Assembly: GCF_016741875.1 (NCBI RefSeq)
Contig: NZ_JAERRF010000010.1
Coordinates: 124,001-188,000 of the forward strand
Source of the DNA: Streptomyces coffeae
GTDB lineage: Bacteria; Actinomycetota; Actinomycetes; Streptomycetales; Streptomycetaceae
Reading direction: 5' to 3'
Length of the DNA stretch: 64,000 nt
Part shown: positions 42,792 through 50,659 of the stretch, piece by piece
How the letters are laid out: each line of letters begins with the position of its first letter
Position numbering within the stretch: position 1 is the stretch's first letter
Translations under genes and position numbers: made by a program
Notes under the pieces: generated by a model
Seen by the model: only the letters and a program-made list of their open reading frames with translations
Database searches by the model: none
What the model was told of the DNA's origin: nothing

Positions 42792-44161
42792 GGCTGACTG
42801 TGCTGGGCGGCGGCGGTTTCCGTATGCCCCTGGTGTACCGGGCGCTGCTGGACGACAGCGGTGACGCGGCCGGGCGCTGCACCGAGCTGGTGCTGTACGA
42901 CACCGACGCCACCCGGCTCGACGCCATCGGCGCGGTCCTGGCCGAGCAGGCGGCGGGCCGTGCCACCGCCCCCGCCGTACGGGCCACCACCGACCTCGAC
43001 GAGGCCCTGCGCGGCGCCGACTTCGTGTTCTCCGCCATCCGCGTCGGCGGTCTGGAGGGGCGGGCGCACGACGAGCGGATCCCGCTGGCCGAGGGGGTGC
43101 TCGGCCAGGAGACCGTCGGGGCGGGCGGGGTGCTGTACGGGCTGCGCACCCTGCCGGTGGCGGTCCGGATCGCCGAGCGGGTCGCGGCGGTGGCCCCGGA
43201 CGCCTGGGTCATCAACTTCACCAACCCCGCGGGCATGGTCACCGAGGCGATGCAGCGGGTGCTGGGCGACCGGGTGATCGGCATCTGCGATTCCCCGGTG
43301 GGGCTGTGCCGCAGGGCCGCGCGGGCGCTGGGCGCCGACCCGGATCGGGCCTCCTACGACTACGTCGGACTCAACCACCTCGGCTGGCTCCGCCGGGTGG
43401 TGGTGGACGGCCGGGACCGGATGCCCGAACTCCTCGCGGACACCGGCCTGTTGGAGTCCTTCGAGGAGGGCAGGCTGTTCGGCGCCGAATGGCTGCGGGC
43501 GCTGGGCGCCCTGCCCAACGAATATCTGCACTACTACTACTTCAACCGCGAGGCGGTGGCCTCGATCCGGCAGGCCCCTGCCACCCGCGGTGAGTTCCTC
43601 CGGGAACAGCAGGCGCGCTTCTACGCGTCGGCCGCCACCGAGGGCGCGGGAGCGCTGGAGCTCTGGGAGCGGACCCGGCTGGAGCGGGAGGCCACGTACA
43701 TGGCGGAGAGCCGTGAGGCCTCCGGCGGCTGGCAGCGCGACACCTGCGATCTCGACGGCGGCGGCTACGACCGGATCGCGCTGGCCATCATGCGCGCCAT
43801 CGCCCGCGACGAGCGGGCCACCCTGATCCTCAACGTCCGCAACCGCACCGCGGTCCCGGGTCTGGACGCCGACGCCGTGGTGGAGGTGCCGTGTCTGGTG
43901 GACGCGGGCGGGGCGCGCCCGCTGGCGACCGGTGCGGTGGCCCCGGACCAGCTGGGGCTGATGCTCTCGCTGAAGGCGGTGGAGCGCTCGACCATCGAGG
44001 CGGCGGCTTCGGCGGCGACCGGAGCGGGCGCCCGTGCGGGCAGCGCCCGCGGCGCGGCCCTGCGGGCCCTCGCCCTCCATCCGCTGGTGGACTCGGTCAG
44101 TGTCGCGGCCCGGATCCTGGACGCCTCGGGGGCGCTCACCCGCGACGCACCCCGCTCCTAG
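42788..44161 (+). CDS. GH4 family glycosidase (6-phospho-beta-glucosidase-like)
   Basis: A 457-residue NAD- and metal-dependent glycosidase. The Rossmann start is LTVLGGGGFRMPLVYRALL; DFVFSAIRVGG and GVLGQETVGAGGVLYGLR follow. The metal motif is GICDSPVGLC (Cys near 174) and the second ligand His is in VGLNHLGW near 197-199. GH4 members are grouped by the residues after that Cys; CDSP does not match the best-characterised CNVP, CDMP, CHSV or CHG groups I know, so specificity is open. Cytosolic. Translationally coupled to DeoR. It may cleave a glycoside phosphorylated by the PfkB kinase. Confidence 0.88.
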   Translation: MRLTVLGGGGFRMPLVYRALLDDSGDAAGRCTELVLYDTDATRLDAIGAVLAEQAAGRATAPAVRATTDLDEALRGADFVFSAIRVGGLEGRAHDERIPLAEGVLGQETVGAGGVLYGLRTLPVAVRIAERVAAVAPDAWVINFTNPAGMVTEAMQRVLGDRVIGICDSPVGLCRRAARALGADPDRASYDYVGLNHLGWLRRVVVDGRDRMPELLADTGLLESFEEGRLFGAEWLRALGALPNEYLHYYYFNREAVASIRQAPATRGEFLREQQARFYASAATEGAGALELWERTRLEREATYMAESREASGGWQRDTCDLDGGGYDRIALAIMRAIARDERATLILNVRNRTAVPGLDADAVVEVPCLVDAGGARPLATGAVAPDQLGLMLSLKAVERSTIEAAASAATGAGARAGSARGAALRALALHPLVDSVSVAARILDASGALTRDAPRS

Positions 44162-44322
44162 GGCCGGTCCGCGGGGACGGCTCGATCCGGAACGCGCGGT
44201 GCCGGAGCCGTCCGGTCCGGGGCGGCGGGTGATGCGCACGAGCGCGGCCCTCGAGCCGGACCGCGACGACCCGGATACGGGTTCCGGCGGGAACTCCGGC
44301 TGTGCTTCCGATGGCGTTCAGG

Positions 44323-44365
44323 CGCGGTGGCCGATCGCCACCGCGGCCGATCGCCACCGCGGTGG
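44323..44365. repeat. Tandem 16-bp repeat forming hairpins
   Basis: GGCCGATCGCCACCGC occurs twice in tandem (44329-44344 and 44345-44360), bordered by GCGGTGGC on the left and GGTGGC on the right. Stems GCGGTGGC/GCCACCGC can form, and GCCACCGCGGTGGC is itself a palindrome. Probably acts as terminator for the GH4 transcript. Confidence 0.7.
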
Positions 44366-44402
44366 CCTCCGGCTGCGCCTGGCGCTCCGCGGGAAGTGCC
44401 GC

Positions 44403-44500
44403 GAGGTGCCGTCATGCGTCCGCGGCTACGTCGTGGCTGGTCGCGCCCACGCGGCGGAGCCGCACATCGACACAGCCCCGCGCCCCTTCGGGGCGCAACC
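44403..44500 (-). repeat. Interspersed Streptomyces terminator-like repeat
   Basis: On the minus strand, starting about 45 nt after the SDR stop, a hairpin GCGCCCC-GAA-GGGGCGC (44480-44496) is followed by GGGGCTGTGTCGATGTGCGG, CTCCGCCGCGTGGGCGCGAC and CAGCCACGACGTAGCCGCGG. I recognise this string from many Streptomyces intergenic regions, where it follows genes as a terminator-like repeat; copy number here cannot be checked. Confidence 0.65.
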
Positions 44501-44543
44501 CGAACCGCACCGGACCGCAGCGAGGCCGCTGAGACACAGGCCG

Positions 44544-45335
44544 CTACCGCTTGTCCCGATGGGCCTCCGCGACCTCCTTGATGGTGCGCTCGGCACTGGA
44601 GCCGCGCTGCAACTTCTCCGCGAAGCCGGGGAACTGCCCGGCGATGGCACTGAGCGCCCTCAACTCCACCGGCGCGACATTGACTTCGCAGAGATCGCGC
44701 TCGACGGCCCGCATCACTCCCGCCGACACCTGGCCCGGGGAGACCATGCGCACACCGGTCGGCGGGGCGACGCCCGTGGCGGCCCACATACCTGCGTCGC
44801 GTACGGCGCTGGGCTGGACGAGAGAGACTCCCACCCCCGTACCGTGCAGGTCCTGGCGGAAGGCGAGCGCGAAGCCGCGCAGCCCGAACTTGGCCGCGCA
44901 GTAGAGCGAGGAGTACTTGGTGGCCGTCTTCCCGGAGATCGAGCCGACGAGGACGATATGGCCCCGACCCGCCTCGACCATCCGGGGCGCGAGCGCGCGG
45001 GCCAGCATGACGGGGGCATGCAGGTTCACGGTCAGCGCACGGTCGATCTGCTCGGGCGTGTAGTCGAGTAGATCGCCGTTGGAGGGCAGAGCGGCGTTGG
45101 CGATCAGAATGTCCGTGTCGGGGCAGGCCTCGGCAAGGTGGCCGACCTGGTCCGGGTCCGCGAGATCGGCGGTGACCACTCGGGCACCGAGCTCGTCGGC
45201 GAGCGCCGCCAGGGCATCGGCACGGCGCCCGGAGAGGACCAACTTGGCTCCCTTGGCAGCCAGTTCGCGGGCGATGGTCTGACCGATGCCGCCCGCGGCC
45301 CCGGTCAGGAGAATGGTCGATCCTTCGATGCGCAT
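44544..45335 (-). CDS. SDR family oxidoreductase (paralogue of 8142-8933)
   Basis: A 263-residue short-chain dehydrogenase: TGAAGGIG nucleotide loop, IANAALPS, catalytic Ser in GSISGKTAT and YCAAK with Tyr and Lys. ATG 45335 gives MRIEGSTILL, matching the start of the 8.1-kb paralogue; both are exactly 263 residues and end RDKR. Unlike the paralogue, it has a clear promoter overlapped by a 22-bp palindrome and faces a TetR regulator. The GXXXGIG region and the basic residues SGRRAD after the second strand favour NADP. Substrate unknown. Confidence 0.9.
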   Translation of the reverse strand: MRIEGSTILLTGAAGGIGQTIARELAAKGAKLVLSGRRADALAALADELGARVVTADLADPDQVGHLAEACPDTDILIANAALPSNGDLLDYTPEQIDRALTVNLHAPVMLARALAPRMVEAGRGHIVLVGSISGKTATKYSSLYCAAKFGLRGFALAFRQDLHGTGVGVSLVQPSAVRDAGMWAATGVAPPTGVRMVSPGQVSAGVMRAVERDLCEVNVAPVELRALSAIAGQFPGFAEKLQRGSSAERTIKEVAEAHRDKR

Positions 45336-45353
45336 GCGACAAGCCTCTCGAAA

Positions 45354-45400
45354 ACTGTTCGTTCGAACGAACAGTAAGAAGGGCGGGGCGGCCGTGTCAA
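45354..45400 (-). promoter_or_regulatory. Promoter with 22-bp palindromic operator for the SDR gene
   Basis: On the minus strand TTGACA (45395-45400) and TACTGT (45371-45376) are 18 nt apart. The perfect palindrome with arms ACTGTTCGTTC (45354-45364) and GAACGAACAGT (45365-45375) covers the -10 and the expected start point. The arrangement implies repression by a dimeric, probably TetR-type, protein; the TetR gene 330 nt away is the obvious candidate. Confidence 0.8.
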
Positions 45401-45703
45401 CAGCGGATATCGCCGGGCTCGGGCGCAGGGCGCGCTGCGGGAGACGGCGGGGGCTGACCGCGGACGCGCCGCGGGGTAGCGGTTGCCCCTGCTGGAGGCG
45501 GCCGGTCGCGGTCGAGGACGACACCGCCGCGGCCGGAGCCGACGCGCTTCGGCCGCGGCGGTGAGGGCGCCCCGCGAGGCGCCGACGCGCACCTGCTCGG
45601 CGGCGTCGTACTGCGGCATCACCGGGCGGCCGGCGGGCCCCGCCGGTCCCCCGGCCGGAGCGGCCCCCGGCCCTTTTCCTGCCGGGAGGGCGCCGGTGGC
45701 ACA
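45376..45703. other. Divergent intergenic region with 14-bp inverted repeat
   Basis: A 328-nt region between the SDR and TetR genes. Beyond the SDR promoter it contains CACCGCCGCGGCCG (45522-45535) pairing exactly with 45550-45563 across 14 nt. There is no ORF with credible coding features. The TetR promoter should lie at the right end, but I see no second copy of the ACTGTTCG palindrome there. Confidence 0.6.
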
Positions 45704-46279
45704 ATGACTGCCATGTCCAAGTCCCCCGGAACCCGGCAGAGCATCATCGACGCCGTCCTGCGCGTCATCGGTGAGGACGGCGTTGCCGGGGTCACCAACC
45801 GGCGGATCGCCAAGGAGGCCAAGGTCTCCCTCGGCTCGGTCACCTACCACTTCACGACCCAGCACGAGATGTTGCGTGAGAGTCTGCTCCACTTCGTCGC
45901 GGAGGAGACCCGGCGCCTCACCGAGCTCGCCGCCCAGTGCCAGACGGACGGGATGGACGCCGATCGGGCCGCCACCACGGTCGGCGAGGTCACCTGGGGT
46001 ACACAGTTCGACACCAGGCACATCGCGCCCTTCGAGCTCTATGTCCAGGCGGGCCGCGACGAGCGGTTGCGCACCGCGGCCGCGCAGTGCTTCGACGCAT
46101 ACGACCAATTGGCCACCCGGATCCTCACCAGTCTCGGCGTACCCGACGCCGAGCGGCTGGCGAGCAGCGCCGTCGCGCTGATCTTCGGACTGCAACTGCG
46201 CAGCCTGGCCACCGGCCTGCCCGCCGAGGAACTCGTCGACGCCATACTGCTGCTGGCACGCGGGGCACAGCACGCCTGA
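45704..46279 (+). CDS. TetR-family transcriptional regulator
   Basis: A 191-residue repressor. The N-terminal helix-turn-helix reads GEDGVAGVTNRRIAKEAKVSLGSVTYHF, a typical TetR recognition helix. The C-terminal region is helical, ligand-binding and of the short TetR_C type (ELYVQAGRDERLR). ATG 45704 or ATG 45713 can serve as start. It is divergent from the SDR gene, whose promoter carries the palindrome, so a regulator-target pair is likely. A hairpin terminator follows at 46299. Confidence 0.88.
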   Translation: MTAMSKSPGTRQSIIDAVLRVIGEDGVAGVTNRRIAKEAKVSLGSVTYHFTTQHEMLRESLLHFVAEETRRLTELAAQCQTDGMDADRAATTVGEVTWGTQFDTRHIAPFELYVQAGRDERLRTAAAQCFDAYDQLATRILTSLGVPDAERLASSAVALIFGLQLRSLATGLPAEELVDAILLLARGAQHA

Positions 46280-46298
46280 CCCCCGGCTCCGGCTCCGG

Positions 46299-46323
46299 CC
46301 GCCCACCGCTGAGCCGTGGGCGG
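46299..46323 (+). terminator. Hairpin after the TetR gene
   Basis: CCGCCCAC (46299-46306) pairs with GTGGGCGG (46316-46323) around a 9-nt loop, 20 nt after the TetR stop. Confidence 0.65.
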
Positions 46324-46635
46324 CGAGACCCTGGAAGCGTTCGGCTCCCGGCTGACTCGTGTCCGAACGGGCATCCACCCGCCCTCGCCCGCGCCCGATC
46401 GGGCCCCCTGTTCCGGCCCTCGTCGAGCAAACGGGCACCAAACGGGCCCACGAGAGGAAAAACCAGCCATCCTCCATCCGCACCCTTCGTCACTTCACAC
46501 CCACTGACCTGCTGAGATAACGTTCAAGAAACGGGCATATACGGTCACGATCTCCTCAGCGCTAAGGCTGGCCACCTGATGACGGGCTTGTAAAACTTCC
46601 ACGCAAGCCAGGAGAGCAACGCAGAGAGGTGCGGT
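46324..46635. other. Promoter region of the sugar-alcohol operon
   Basis: About 310 nt without a gene. The last 130 nt are lower in GC, as expected for a promoter, and include GGCTTG (46585-46590) and CAAGCC (46604-46609), an inverted repeat 27-51 nt before the DeoR start that could be its own operator. No other structure was recognised. Confidence 0.5.
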
Positions 46636-47397
46636 ATGGACGCGGAGGAACGCCGTCGGGAGATCCTCGAGACGGCCCGCCGTGCCGGAGCCGTCGATGT
46701 CGGCAAGCTCGCCGCGGACCTCGGTGTCTCCAAGGAGACCGTTCGCCGCGATCTGAGTGTGCTGGAGCGACACGGTCTGGTGCGCCGCACCCACGGCGGC
46801 GCCTATCCCGTGGAGAGCGCGGGATTCGAGACGACCCTGGCCTTCCGCACCACCATGCACGTCCCCGAGAAGCAGCGGGTCGCGGAGGCGGCGGCCGCGC
46901 TGCTGGGCGACGCCGAGACGGTCTTCGTGGACGAGGGGTTCACCCCGCAGCTGATCGCGGAGGCGCTGCCCCAGGACCGTCCGCTCACGGTGATCACCGC
47001 CTCCCTCACCACCGCCGGTGGCCTCGCCGAGCGGGAGAACACCACCGTGCTGCTGCTCGGCGGGCGGGTGCGCGGCGGCACCATGGCCACCGTGGACCAC
47101 TGGGCGACCCATATGCTCTCCGGCTTTGTCATCGACCTGGCCTTCATCGGCGCCAACGGCATCTCCCGGCAGTACGGCCTCACCACCCCCGATCCGGCCG
47201 TCAGCGAGGTCAAGGCGCAGGTGGTCCGGGTGTCCCGGCGGAAGATCTTCTCCGGGGTGCACACCAAGTTCGGCGCCGTCAGCTTCTGCCGGTTCGCCGA
47301 GGTGTCCGACTTCGAGGCGATCGTGACGGACACCGGGCTCCCGCTGACCGAGGCACATCGCTACTCCCTGCTGGGCCCGCAGATCATCCGCGCCTGA
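46636..47397 (+). CDS. DeoR-family transcriptional regulator
   Basis: A 253-residue regulator: helix-turn-helix VDVGKLAADLGVSKETVRRDLSVLERHGLV with signature RRTHGGAYPVES, then the DeoRC domain (VFVDEGFTPQLIAEAL, LTVITASLTTAG, LAFIGANGIS, DPAVSEVKAQVV, HTKFGAVSF). The ATG at 46636 begins the conserved region. It precedes the sugar-alcohol importer on the same strand by 76 nt, so it probably regulates it in response to a phosphorylated or free polyol. Confidence 0.92.
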   Translation: MDAEERRREILETARRAGAVDVGKLAADLGVSKETVRRDLSVLERHGLVRRTHGGAYPVESAGFETTLAFRTTMHVPEKQRVAEAAAALLGDAETVFVDEGFTPQLIAEALPQDRPLTVITASLTTAGGLAERENTTVLLLGGRVRGGTMATVDHWATHMLSGFVIDLAFIGANGISRQYGLTTPDPAVSEVKAQVVRVSRRKIFSGVHTKFGAVSFCRFAEVSDFEAIVTDTGLPLTEAHRYSLLGPQIIRA

Positions 47398-47473
47398 CAC
47401 ACCGTCACGCGACCTGCTCCGCCCCGCTGTCACTCCCCGCTCCCTCCCACACGTCCCTTCGATTGGACCTGTC

Positions 47474-48826
47474 ATGCCCGTCCTGACTCTTCGTGCTGCC
47501 CGGATACCGCTGGTGGCCCTGACCGCGGGAGCGCTCCTCGCCGGGTGCGCCGGCATGGGGGGCGGTGGCTCCGGCAAGAGCATCAACGTCCTGATGGTCA
47601 ACAACCCCCAGATGATGGAGTTGCAGAAGCTCACCGCGAAACACTTCACCAAGGAAACCGGCATCAAGGTGCACTTCACGGTGCTGCCGGAGAACGATGT
47701 CCGCGACAAGATCAGTCAGGACTTCGCCAATCAGGCCGGTCAGTACGACGTGGCCACCATCAGCAACTTCGAGGTCCCGTTCTACGCCAGGAACGACTGG
47801 CTGCTGCCGCTGGACGACCGGGTCGCACACGACCGGGCCTTCGACCAGAAGGACATCCTGCCCCCGATGCGCCAGTCGCTGACCGCCGACGACGGCCGGC
47901 TGTACGCCCAGCCGTTCTACGGTGAGTCGTCCTTCTTGATGTACCGCAAGGATGTGTTCGCCGAGAAACATCTGACCATGCCCAAGCGGCCCACCTGGCA
48001 GCAGGTGGCCGAGCTGGCGGCCAAGGCCGACGGCGCGCGCACCGGGATGAAGGGCATCTGTCTGCGCGGACTGCCCGGCTGGGGCGAGCTGATGGCACCG
48101 CTCACCACGGTCGTCAACACCTTCGGCGGCACCTGGTTCACCAAGGACTGGAAGGCGCAGCTCACCTCCCCCGGGTTCAAGGAGGCGACCAAGTTCTATG
48201 TCGACCTGGTGCGCAAGCACGGTGAGGCGGGCGCGCCGCAGTCCGGTTTCGCCGAATGCCTGAACAACCTCACCCAGGGCAAGAGCGCCATGTGGTACGA
48301 CGCCACCTCGGCCGCCGGATCGCTGGAGGCCGCCGACTCCCCCGTCAAGGGCAAGATCGGCTATGCCCAGGCGCCGGTGGTGAAGACCAAGAGCTCCGGC
48401 TGGCTCTACACCTGGGCGTGGGGCATCCAGAAGGCGTCCCGTGCCCACGACAACGCATGGAAGTTCGTCCGCTGGGCCTCCAGCAAGCAGTACGAGCGCC
48501 TGGTGGGCAAGACCTTCGGCTGGGCCAACGTCCCGGCGGGCAAACGGGCTTCCACCTACGCAAGCCCCGACTACCGCAAGGCCGCCGGCACCTTCTCGGA
48601 GGTCACCCGCGAGGCCATCACCAGCGCCCGGCCACGTGACCCGGGTGTGCAGCAGCGGCCGACCATCGGCATCCAGTTCGTCGACATCCCGGAGTTCTCG
48701 GATCTCGGCACCAAGGTCGCACAGGAGATCAGTGCCGCGATCGCCGGAAAGCAGTCCGTCGACGAGGCGTTGAAGAAGTCGCAGAAGCTGGCCGAGAAGG
48801 TCGGCGAGGAGTACCGAGATGAGTAA
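47474..48826 (+). CDS. Sugar-alcohol-type ABC substrate-binding lipoprotein
   Basis: A 450-residue binding lipoprotein resembling sorbitol/mannitol-binding proteins (SmoE type). The signal peptide ends LLAGC with Gly/Ser linker. The mature part has INVLMVNNPQMMELQKLT, DVATISNFEVPFYARNDWLLPL, YAQPFYGESSFLMYRKD and SGWLYTWAWGIQKAS. ATG at 47474. The stop overlaps the permease start by 8 nt. Polyol specificity is inferred from family resemblance and the dehydrogenase at the operon end. Confidence 0.88.
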   Translation: MPVLTLRAARIPLVALTAGALLAGCAGMGGGGSGKSINVLMVNNPQMMELQKLTAKHFTKETGIKVHFTVLPENDVRDKISQDFANQAGQYDVATISNFEVPFYARNDWLLPLDDRVAHDRAFDQKDILPPMRQSLTADDGRLYAQPFYGESSFLMYRKDVFAEKHLTMPKRPTWQQVAELAAKADGARTGMKGICLRGLPGWGELMAPLTTVVNTFGGTWFTKDWKAQLTSPGFKEATKFYVDLVRKHGEAGAPQSGFAECLNNLTQGKSAMWYDATSAAGSLEAADSPVKGKIGYAQAPVVKTKSSGWLYTWAWGIQKASRAHDNAWKFVRWASSKQYERLVGKTFGWANVPAGKRASTYASPDYRKAAGTFSEVTREAITSARPRDPGVQQRPTIGIQFVDIPEFSDLGTKVAQEISAAIAGKQSVDEALKKSQKLAEKVGEEYRDE

Positions 48827-49784
48827 TCCCACGACTGCCGCCCCCGTACGCGACCCGCGTCCGCCGGCCGTGACCACCGCCTCGCGGCACACCGCCAAGG
48901 TGCCCCGCAACCGCGCCCGCGAGTGGGCCACCCGGGCTCCGCTGATGCCCGCGCTGATCTTCCTGATCGTGGTCACCCAGCTGCCGTTCGTGGCCACACT
49001 GGTGATCTCGTTCTTCGACTGGAACGCCTTCCGGCCCGACCATCGCGAATTCACCGGTCTGGACAACTACCGGACCGTGGTCAATGACGAGGGCTTGCGC
49101 GAATCCATCCTGACCACGGTGCTGCTGACCGCCGGTGTGGTGATCGTCAGCGTGGTGCTGGGGCTGCTGCTGGCGCTGCTGCTGGACCGGAAATTCCGTG
49201 GCCGCGGGCTGGTGCGCACCATGCTCATCGCACCGTTTCTGCTGGTCCCGGTGGCCTCCGCGCTGCTGTGGAAGCATGCGCTGTACAACCCTGAGTACGG
49301 TCTGTTCAACGGGGTACTCAACTGGCTGGGCGGGCCCCAGCCGGACTGGATCTCCGATATGCCACTGCTGGCCGTCGAGATGTCCCTGGTGTGGCAATGG
49401 ACACCGTTCATGATGCTGATCCTGCTGGCCGGGCTCCAGAGCCGCCCCCTGGACATGATCGAGGCGGCCCGGCTGGACGGCGCGGGCAGCTGGCAGATCT
49501 TCCGCTATCTCACCCTGCCGCATCTGCGCCGCTATCTGGAGCTGGGCACCCTGCTGGGGTCGATCTACATCGTGCAGAACTTCGACGCGGTGTTCACCCT
49601 GACCCGTGGGGGTCTGGACACCGCCAACCTCCCGTACACCATCTACGAGACCTTCTACAACGCTCATGAGTACGGGCTGGCATCCGCGGCCGGCGTGCTG
49701 GTGGTGATCGGCACGATCGTCATCGCCACCTTCGCGCTGCGCGTGGTGTCCTCCCTGTTCCGTGAGGAGGTGTCCCGCGCATGA
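48819..49784 (+). CDS. Sugar-alcohol ABC transporter permease, MalF-like
   Basis: A 321-residue permease with six predicted helices after a 45-residue cytoplasmic tail. The coupling loop is DMIEAARLDGAGSWQIFRYL. It overlaps the binding-protein gene by 8 nt and the next permease by 4 nt, indicating tight translational coupling. Confidence 0.92.
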   Translation: MSNPTTAAPVRDPRPPAVTTASRHTAKVPRNRAREWATRAPLMPALIFLIVVTQLPFVATLVISFFDWNAFRPDHREFTGLDNYRTVVNDEGLRESILTTVLLTAGVVIVSVVLGLLLALLLDRKFRGRGLVRTMLIAPFLLVPVASALLWKHALYNPEYGLFNGVLNWLGGPQPDWISDMPLLAVEMSLVWQWTPFMMLILLAGLQSRPLDMIEAARLDGAGSWQIFRYLTLPHLRRYLELGTLLGSIYIVQNFDAVFTLTRGGLDTANLPYTIYETFYNAHEYGLASAAGVLVVIGTIVIATFALRVVSSLFREEVSRA

Positions 49785-50659
49785 CCGCGTCGACCGCCCA
49801 GGCGGCCGTCACCGCCATTCCCCCGTCAACCCGCCGGGCCAGGCGCCGCGGTGCCGCGCTCGGACTGCTGGCCTGGTTCACCGGGATCGTGTTCGTCCTG
49901 CCGGTGCTGTGGATGGTGCTGACCTCCTTCCACTCCGAGTCCAACGCCGCCACCAACCCGCCATCGGTGACCGCGCCGCTCACCCTGGACGGCTACCGCG
50001 AGTTCTTCGGGGCGGGCGGTGGGGCGAGCCCCTGGCCGCCGCTGCTCAACTCCCTGGGCGCGAGCGTGTTCTCCACCCTCTTCGTCCTGGTACTGGCCCT
50101 TCCGGCGGCGTATGCGCTGTCCATCCGGCGGGTGCGCAAGTGGACGGATGTGATGTTCTTCTTCCTGTCCACGAAGATGCTGCCGGTGGTGGCCGGTCTG
50201 CTCCCGGTGTTCCTGTTCGCCAAGGACACCGGCTTCCTGGACAACATCTGGCTGCTGGTCATCCTCTACACCTCGATGAATCTGCCGATCGCGGTGTGGA
50301 TGATGCAGTCCTTCCTCGCCGACATCCCGGTGTCGGTGATCGAGGCCGCGCAGATGGACGGGGCGCGGCTGCCCACCGTCCTGGTGCGGGTGATCGCCCC
50401 GATCGCCGGTCCGGGGATCGCCGCCACCTCGCTGATCTGCTTCATCTTCAGCTGGAACGAGATGCTCTTCGCCCAGGTGCTCACCGGTGTGGTCGCCCAG
50501 ACCGCCCCGGCCTTCCTGACCGGCTTTGTCACCAGCCAGGGGCTGTTCCTCGCCCAGGTGTGTGCCGCGTCCGTCGTCATTTCCCTGCCGGTGCTGGCCG
50601 CCGGCTTCGCCGCCCAGGACAAACTGGTCCAGGGCTTGTCTCTAGGAGCAGTCAAATGA
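49781..50659 (+). CDS. Sugar-alcohol ABC transporter permease, MalG-like
   Basis: A 292-residue permease. The coupling loop is VIEAAQMDGARLPTVLVRVI, and TM1 is LGLLAWFTGIVFVLPVLWMVL. The stop overlaps the dehydrogenase start by 4 nt. No ATPase is encoded in the operon, as in other Streptomyces sugar importers that borrow MsiK. Confidence 0.92.
   Translation: MTASTAQAAVTAIPPSTRRARRRGAALGLLAWFTGIVFVLPVLWMVLTSFHSESNAATNPPSVTAPLTLDGYREFFGAGGGASPWPPLLNSLGASVFSTLFVLVLALPAAYALSIRRVRKWTDVMFFFLSTKMLPVVAGLLPVFLFAKDTGFLDNIWLLVILYTSMNLPIAVWMMQSFLADIPVSVIEAAQMDGARLPTVLVRVIAPIAGPGIAATSLICFIFSWNEMLFAQVLTGVVAQTAPAFLTGFVTSQGLFLAQVCAASVVISLPVLAAGFAAQDKLVQGLSLGAVK

Larger units (their letters stand above)
44162..44543. 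other. Convergent intergenic region with two repeat structures
   Basis: A 382-nt region between the GH4 gene (rightward) and the SDR gene (leftward). It carries the tandem hairpin repeat at 44323-44365 and the interspersed terminator-like repeat at 44403-44500. No ORF is convincing. Confidence 0.6.

Noticed and set aside
44329-44360. Two 16-bp tandem units as the start of a CRISPR array
   Set aside because: The units are directly adjacent without spacers and form hairpins, so they are a terminator-like repeat.
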